From assembly GCF_021432065.1 (NCBI RefSeq), contig NZ_CP090364.1, positions 2,060,601 through 2,124,600 on the forward strand: a DNA stretch of 64,000 nucleotides. The letters run 5' to 3'. The notes below the pieces were generated by a model, which had not been told where the DNA came from, ran no database searches, and worked only from the letters and a program-made list of their open reading frames with translations. Source of the stretch: Photobacterium sp. TLY01. Its GTDB lineage: Bacteria > Pseudomonadota > Gammaproteobacteria > Enterobacterales > Vibrionaceae. A program made the translations under genes and the position numbers. Positions 61,106-64,000 of the stretch are shown here, piece by piece. Position 1 is the first letter of the stretch. Each line of letters begins with the position of its first letter.

Positions 61106-62080
61106 ATGTTTAGCTTTTCAGAATTCTATCGCTTATTGGCCAATGACGAGCAACTGCGTCCCTGGCTGAACAGTTTGCCGCAGCAATTATCCGACTGGGA
61201 AACCGCCCAGCACGGCGACATGGCCCGCTGGGTTCGGGCGCTGAAAAAGTTTCCTACCGATAAGCCGGACTTTATCGACCTGAAAACCCAAGTCAGTGTG
61301 ATGAATGAAGTGCCGGTTGCCGAGGGTGAGCAAAAACGCCTGGAAAGCTTACTGCGTCTGCTGCACCCCTGGCGTAAAGGCCCGTACCATATCCATGGTA
61401 TTCACATCGACACCGAATGGCGTTCCGACTGGAAATGGGATCGGGTTCTGCCGCACATCTCGCCGCTCAAACACAGGAAAGTACTGGATGTCGGTTGTGG
61501 CAACGGCTATCACATGTGGCGCATGCTGGGTGAAGGTGCCGCACTGACGGTGGGTATTGATCCGTCGAACCTGTTCCTGATCCAGTTCGAAGCAATCCGT
61601 CGCCTGATGGGCCAGGATGAGCGGGCTTACCTGCTGCCGCTGGGTATCGAACAACTACCGGAGCTGAAAGCATTTGATACCGTTTTCAGTATGGGCGTGC
61701 TCTATCACCGCCGCTCGCCGCTTGACCACTTGCTGCAACTGAAAAATCAGCTGCGCAAAGGCGGTGAACTGGTGCTGGAAACCTTAGTGATTGAAGGCGA
61801 TGAGAATGCTGTGCTGGTCCCGGGCCACCGTTATGCTCAAATGCACAACGTCTACTTTTTCCCGTCCGCCAAAGCCCTCAAAGTCTGGCTGGAAAAAAGC
61901 GGTTTTGTCGATGTGCGGATTGTGGATGAAAGTGTCACCACCACAGATGAGCAACGCTCTACCGACTGGATGACAAATAATTCACTGCCGGAATATCTCG
62001 ATCCAAAAGATACCTCAAAAACAATCGAAGGTTACCCTGCCCCAAGACGTGCTGTGCTGGTGGCCGTAAATCCTGACTAA
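61106..62080 (+). CDS. cmoB: tRNA U34 carboxymethyltransferase CmoB
   Basis: 324 residues. Transfers the carboxymethyl group from carboxy-SAM to 5-hydroxyuridine 34, giving cmo5U in wobble position of several tRNAs, including tRNA-Ser(UGA), a gene for which lies in this window. Motifs: [42 protein letters not shown] and [14 protein letters not shown]. Thirty bases after cmoA, same operon. Confidence 0.97.
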   Translation: MFSFSEFYRLLANDEQLRPWLNSLPQQLSDWETAQHGDMARWVRALKKFPTDKPDFIDLKTQVSVMNEVPVAEGEQKRLESLLRLLHPWRKGPYHIHGIHIDTEWRSDWKWDRVLPHISPLKHRKVLDVGCGNGYHMWRMLGEGAALTVGIDPSNLFLIQFEAIRRLMGQDERAYLLPLGIEQLPELKAFDTVFSMGVLYHRRSPLDHLLQLKNQLRKGGELVLETLVIEGDENAVLVPGHRYAQMHNVYFFPSAKALKVWLEKSGFVDVRIVDESVTTTDEQRSTDWMTNNSLPEYLDPKDTSKTIEGYPAPRRAVLVAVNPD

Positions 62081-62088
62081 GTGTTAAC

Positions 62089-62115
62089 AAAAGGGTGCTA
62101 CCCGCATCCTTTTTT
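62089..62115 (+). terminator. cmoAB terminator
   Basis: AAAAGGGTGC, loop TACCC, GCATCCTTTTTT, one G-U pair in the stem; 8 bases after the cmoB stop. Confidence 0.85.
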
Positions 62116-62182
62116 GTACGCTAAACTACGGCCCCCTAAAGAAAAATAAATAATTACACGATATCCACTTTTGGGAGAAAGC

Positions 62183-62938
62183 ATGCTTGGCCGCAGCGTT
62201 ACCTTGATTGCATTGACATTAATTTCCGGCTGCTCAATGCTGAAAACCGAACCCAGCCCGCAGCGGGAAACAAATACACTGACTGCGATTGAAATGATGG
62301 AAACCAATGTTCATTTTCGTCTGAATCGCATGTCGCAACAAATAAATGAACAAAATGAAAACATTGCTAAGTTAGAAAAAGAGCTATCATCAATGTCAGA
62401 AGAACTGAATAAAGTTGCTTCTGTTTCATCGTCTAAACCTGAAGTCATTGTTGAGAAAAAAATAGTGCCGGTACCACAAAAAACTATTGATATCGATCCT
62501 AAAACTGCCCATGGCAAAGTTATCCTGGGCGAAGAAGAATGGATCTGGCTGGACTCAGTGCAATCCTTTTTTAAAGCACGGGTTGACACGGGTGCGACAA
62601 CCTCTTCGATCAACGCACTGGATATCCAGATCTTTGAACGGGATGGCAAGCAGTGGGCCAAGTTCAATCTCAGCCACAGCGGCGAAGAGAATCAGCCTGC
62701 CGATCAAATCGTGGAAGCCCCGATTGTCCGCTGGGTGAAAATCCGTCAGTCTTCCGCCGATGATACCGAGCGGCGCCCCGTCGTTGAAATGTGGCTGAAA
62801 CTCGGCAAATTGCATGAAAAAGCACAGTTTACTCTGGCAGACCGTACGCAAATGACTTATCCGGTCTTGCTAGGGCGGGAATTCTTTAAAGATGTCGCAC
62901 TGGTCGATGTCGGGAAACAATTCATCCAGGGACGATAA
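62183..62938 (+). CDS. Lipoprotein with RimK-associated zinc-protease-family (retropepsin-like) domain
   Basis: 251 residues. Lipobox LISGC (Cys 17), a coiled-coil stretch (about 40-82), then an aspartic-protease-like beta domain (about 108-250) with VDTGATTSSINA, the catalytic DTGA(T) motif near Asp 135, and YPVLLGREFF near the end. This is the family annotated as ATP-dependent zinc protease, found next to RimK-like glutamate ligases; proteolysis has not been shown for most members. The ATG at 62183 has GGGAGA upstream. The gene after it encodes an inactive-transglutaminase membrane protein, a known partner arrangement. Confidence 0.85.
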   Translation: MLGRSVTLIALTLISGCSMLKTEPSPQRETNTLTAIEMMETNVHFRLNRMSQQINEQNENIAKLEKELSSMSEELNKVASVSSSKPEVIVEKKIVPVPQKTIDIDPKTAHGKVILGEEEWIWLDSVQSFFKARVDTGATTSSINALDIQIFERDGKQWAKFNLSHSGEENQPADQIVEAPIVRWVKIRQSSADDTERRPVVEMWLKLGKLHEKAQFTLADRTQMTYPVLLGREFFKDVALVDVGKQFIQGR

Positions 62939-62950
62939 CCGTTTTCATCG

Positions 62951-62982
62951 TGGGGCATGACAACCTGTCATTGCCCCATTTT
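62951..62982 (+). terminator. Terminator-like hairpin after the lipoprotein gene
   Basis: TGGGGCATGACA, loop ACC, TGTCATTGCCCCA (one bulged base), then TTTT. It may act as a partial terminator between two co-oriented genes. Confidence 0.65.
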
Positions 62983-63035
62983 CGTTTTCATCGTTTCGTT
63001 TGCTTCAACCAATAAAGGAAAAATTAGAGGTTGTC

Positions 63036-64000
63036 ATGACGTCAAGAATTCCATTTTATTTTCTCATCACCTTGCTCGTCATTGCCGGGACAGCGCTGAG
63101 TCTCTACCGCCATGATATTTATGGTGTGCCTTGGACACCGGGCGAAGAACGTGCCTTGTGGGAACTGGAAGCCAGAGTCGAGTTTGATGCCATCGGCAAG
63201 CCGGTCAAGGTTTCAATGGCCGCCCCGGAATCACAGCAGGGCTTCACGCAAATCGACGAAAGCACCTCATCACCAGGTTATGGCGTCGCACTGATCGATA
63301 CCGATCAGGGACGCCGGGCGGAATGGTCAATTCGTCAGGCATCCGGCAAACAGGTGCTGTATTACAAAACACAGATGCTTGTCGACCCGCTGGCCAGTTA
63401 CTCGACGGATAAACCCAGAGGCAAGCCTGAGACGCCCAGCCTGGATAATCCTCAGGAAACAGCAGCCAAAGCCATGCTGGCTCAGGCAAGAACGCTGTCG
63501 GCGGATAATCTGACACTGACCCGGGAAATTCTGAAACAGCTCAATGACAGGAATAACCAAAACGCTTCCTTGCTGCTCAATGCTTTTCCCCGGGAAAATG
63601 TGGTGGTTTTTTTACTCTCGATGGAAGGGATAAATTCCCGCATCGTGGGTGGCTTGCAGCTTGAAGATGGCCGACGTCGTCAAAGCATCAGCCCTATGGT
63701 TGAAGTGTGGGGCGGTGAGAAATGGCACTTATTCGATCCGCAAACCGGCCAGGAAGGCAAACCAAACGATGTACTGGTCTGGAATCAGCAAGGTCACTCC
63801 TTACTGGATGTGATCGGTGGCCGTAACTCCAATATCAGCTTCTCGATCATTTCGCAGGATATTACCCCGCAGCAGGCCACCCGTGAAAAAGTCCAGGCGG
63901 AAGATCTGCTGAACTTTTCAATCCACAGTCTGCCGATTGAAGAGCAGGCGATGTTCAAAACCATCATGCTGGTCCCGATAGGCGCGTTGATCGTGGTCTT
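63036..64000 (+). CDS. Inactive-transglutaminase membrane protein, 5' part (cut by window end)
   Basis: The open frame runs from ATG 63036 to the window end with no stop, 321 complete codons visible. It has an N-terminal anchor (about residues 5-22, PFYFLITLLVIAGTALSLY), then an exported domain whose sequence follows the transglutaminase-like fold (SLLLNAFPRENVVVFLLSMEGINSRIVGGLQLEDGRR, VEVWGGEKWHLFDPQTG) but without the usual Cys nucleophile, and the beginning of a second membrane segment (IMLVPIGALIVV). This matches the family with an inactive transglutaminase followed by seven membrane helices. In related genomes the third gene of the set encodes an alpha-L-glutamate ligase-like protein; it would lie to the right. 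Confidence 0.85.
   Translation, partial: MTSRIPFYFLITLLVIAGTALSLYRHDIYGVPWTPGEERALWELEARVEFDAIGKPVKVSMAAPESQQGFTQIDESTSSPGYGVALIDTDQGRRAEWSIRQASGKQVLYYKTQMLVDPLASYSTDKPRGKPETPSLDNPQETAAKAMLAQARTLSADNLTLTREILKQLNDRNNQNASLLLNAFPRENVVVFLLSMEGINSRIVGGLQLEDGRRRQSISPMVEVWGGEKWHLFDPQTGQEGKPNDVLVWNQQGHSLLDVIGGRNSNISFSIISQDITPQQATREKVQAEDLLNFSIHSLPIEEQAMFKTIMLVPIGALIVV

Overview
The window is a chromosomal segment of a marine gammaproteobacterium, almost certainly of the family Vibrionaceae and most like Photobacterium or its relatives. The grounds are a vibriolysin-type M4 protease, a GspS-beta-like pilotin next to yciA-yciI, fused trpC-trpF beside separate trpG and trpD, and protein sequences that fall between Escherichia and Vibrio types. 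No rRNA, transposase, integrase, phage gene or CRISPR array is visible.

Region 1 (1-12120) is the sohB / yciK / rluB / yciO / trpH neighbourhood followed by a complete trp operon. The operon has a TrpR operator inside its promoter, a 20-residue leader peptide with tandem Trp codons, an attenuator, and then a type I-beta DAHP synthase gene fused translationally to trpE ahead of trpG-trpD-trpCF-trpB-trpA. First committed step and terminal Trp pathway are therefore expressed as one unit. Region 2 (12354-24000) holds housekeeping and accessory single genes: a Na+/dicarboxylate-type symporter, yciA-yciI-pilotin candidate, an rRNA methyltransferase-like protein, an RluA-type pseudouridine synthase, an NSS symporter, cardiolipin synthase, a periplasmic molybdopterin-fold protein paired with a diguanylate cyclase, and two GNAT acetyltransferases.

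Region 3 (24419-28770) is an entire curli (functional amyloid) locus on the minus strand: csgD-csgE-csgF-csgG, a terminator, then csgB-csgA and a small secreted csgC-position protein. CsgA is extraordinarily aspartate-rich. Region 4 (29312-37317) begins with a tandem duplication of the tRNA-Ser 3' flank, carrying tRNA-end remnants. It continues with tRNA-Ser(UGA) and tRNA-Ser(GGA), mscM, alaE and the vibriolysin gene, and ends in a second, identical tRNA-Ser(GGA).

Region 5 (37565-51355) has a YecA/UPF0149 protein, a TAXI-TRAP transporter pair, nadA, and the long minus-strand cluster cydA-cydB-cydX-ybgE-ybgC-tolQ-tolR-tolA-tolB-pal-cpoB, which couples cytochrome bd oxidase with the Tol-Pal envelope system. 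Region 6 (52398-62080) is ruvB-ruvA, a membrane methyl-accepting protein, ruvC, yebC, aspS, then on the plus strand a DUF72 protein and the tRNA wobble modification pair cmoA-cmoB. Region 7 (62183-64000) is an outer-membrane-type lipoprotein with a retropepsin-like zinc-protease-family domain, followed by an inactive-transglutaminase membrane protein that runs off the end.

The points most worth following up are the acidic curlin and its one-directional locus, the tRNA-Ser tandem repeat (an rtT-like arrangement), the DAHP synthase inside the attenuated trp operon, and the lipoprotein/inactive-transglutaminase pair.
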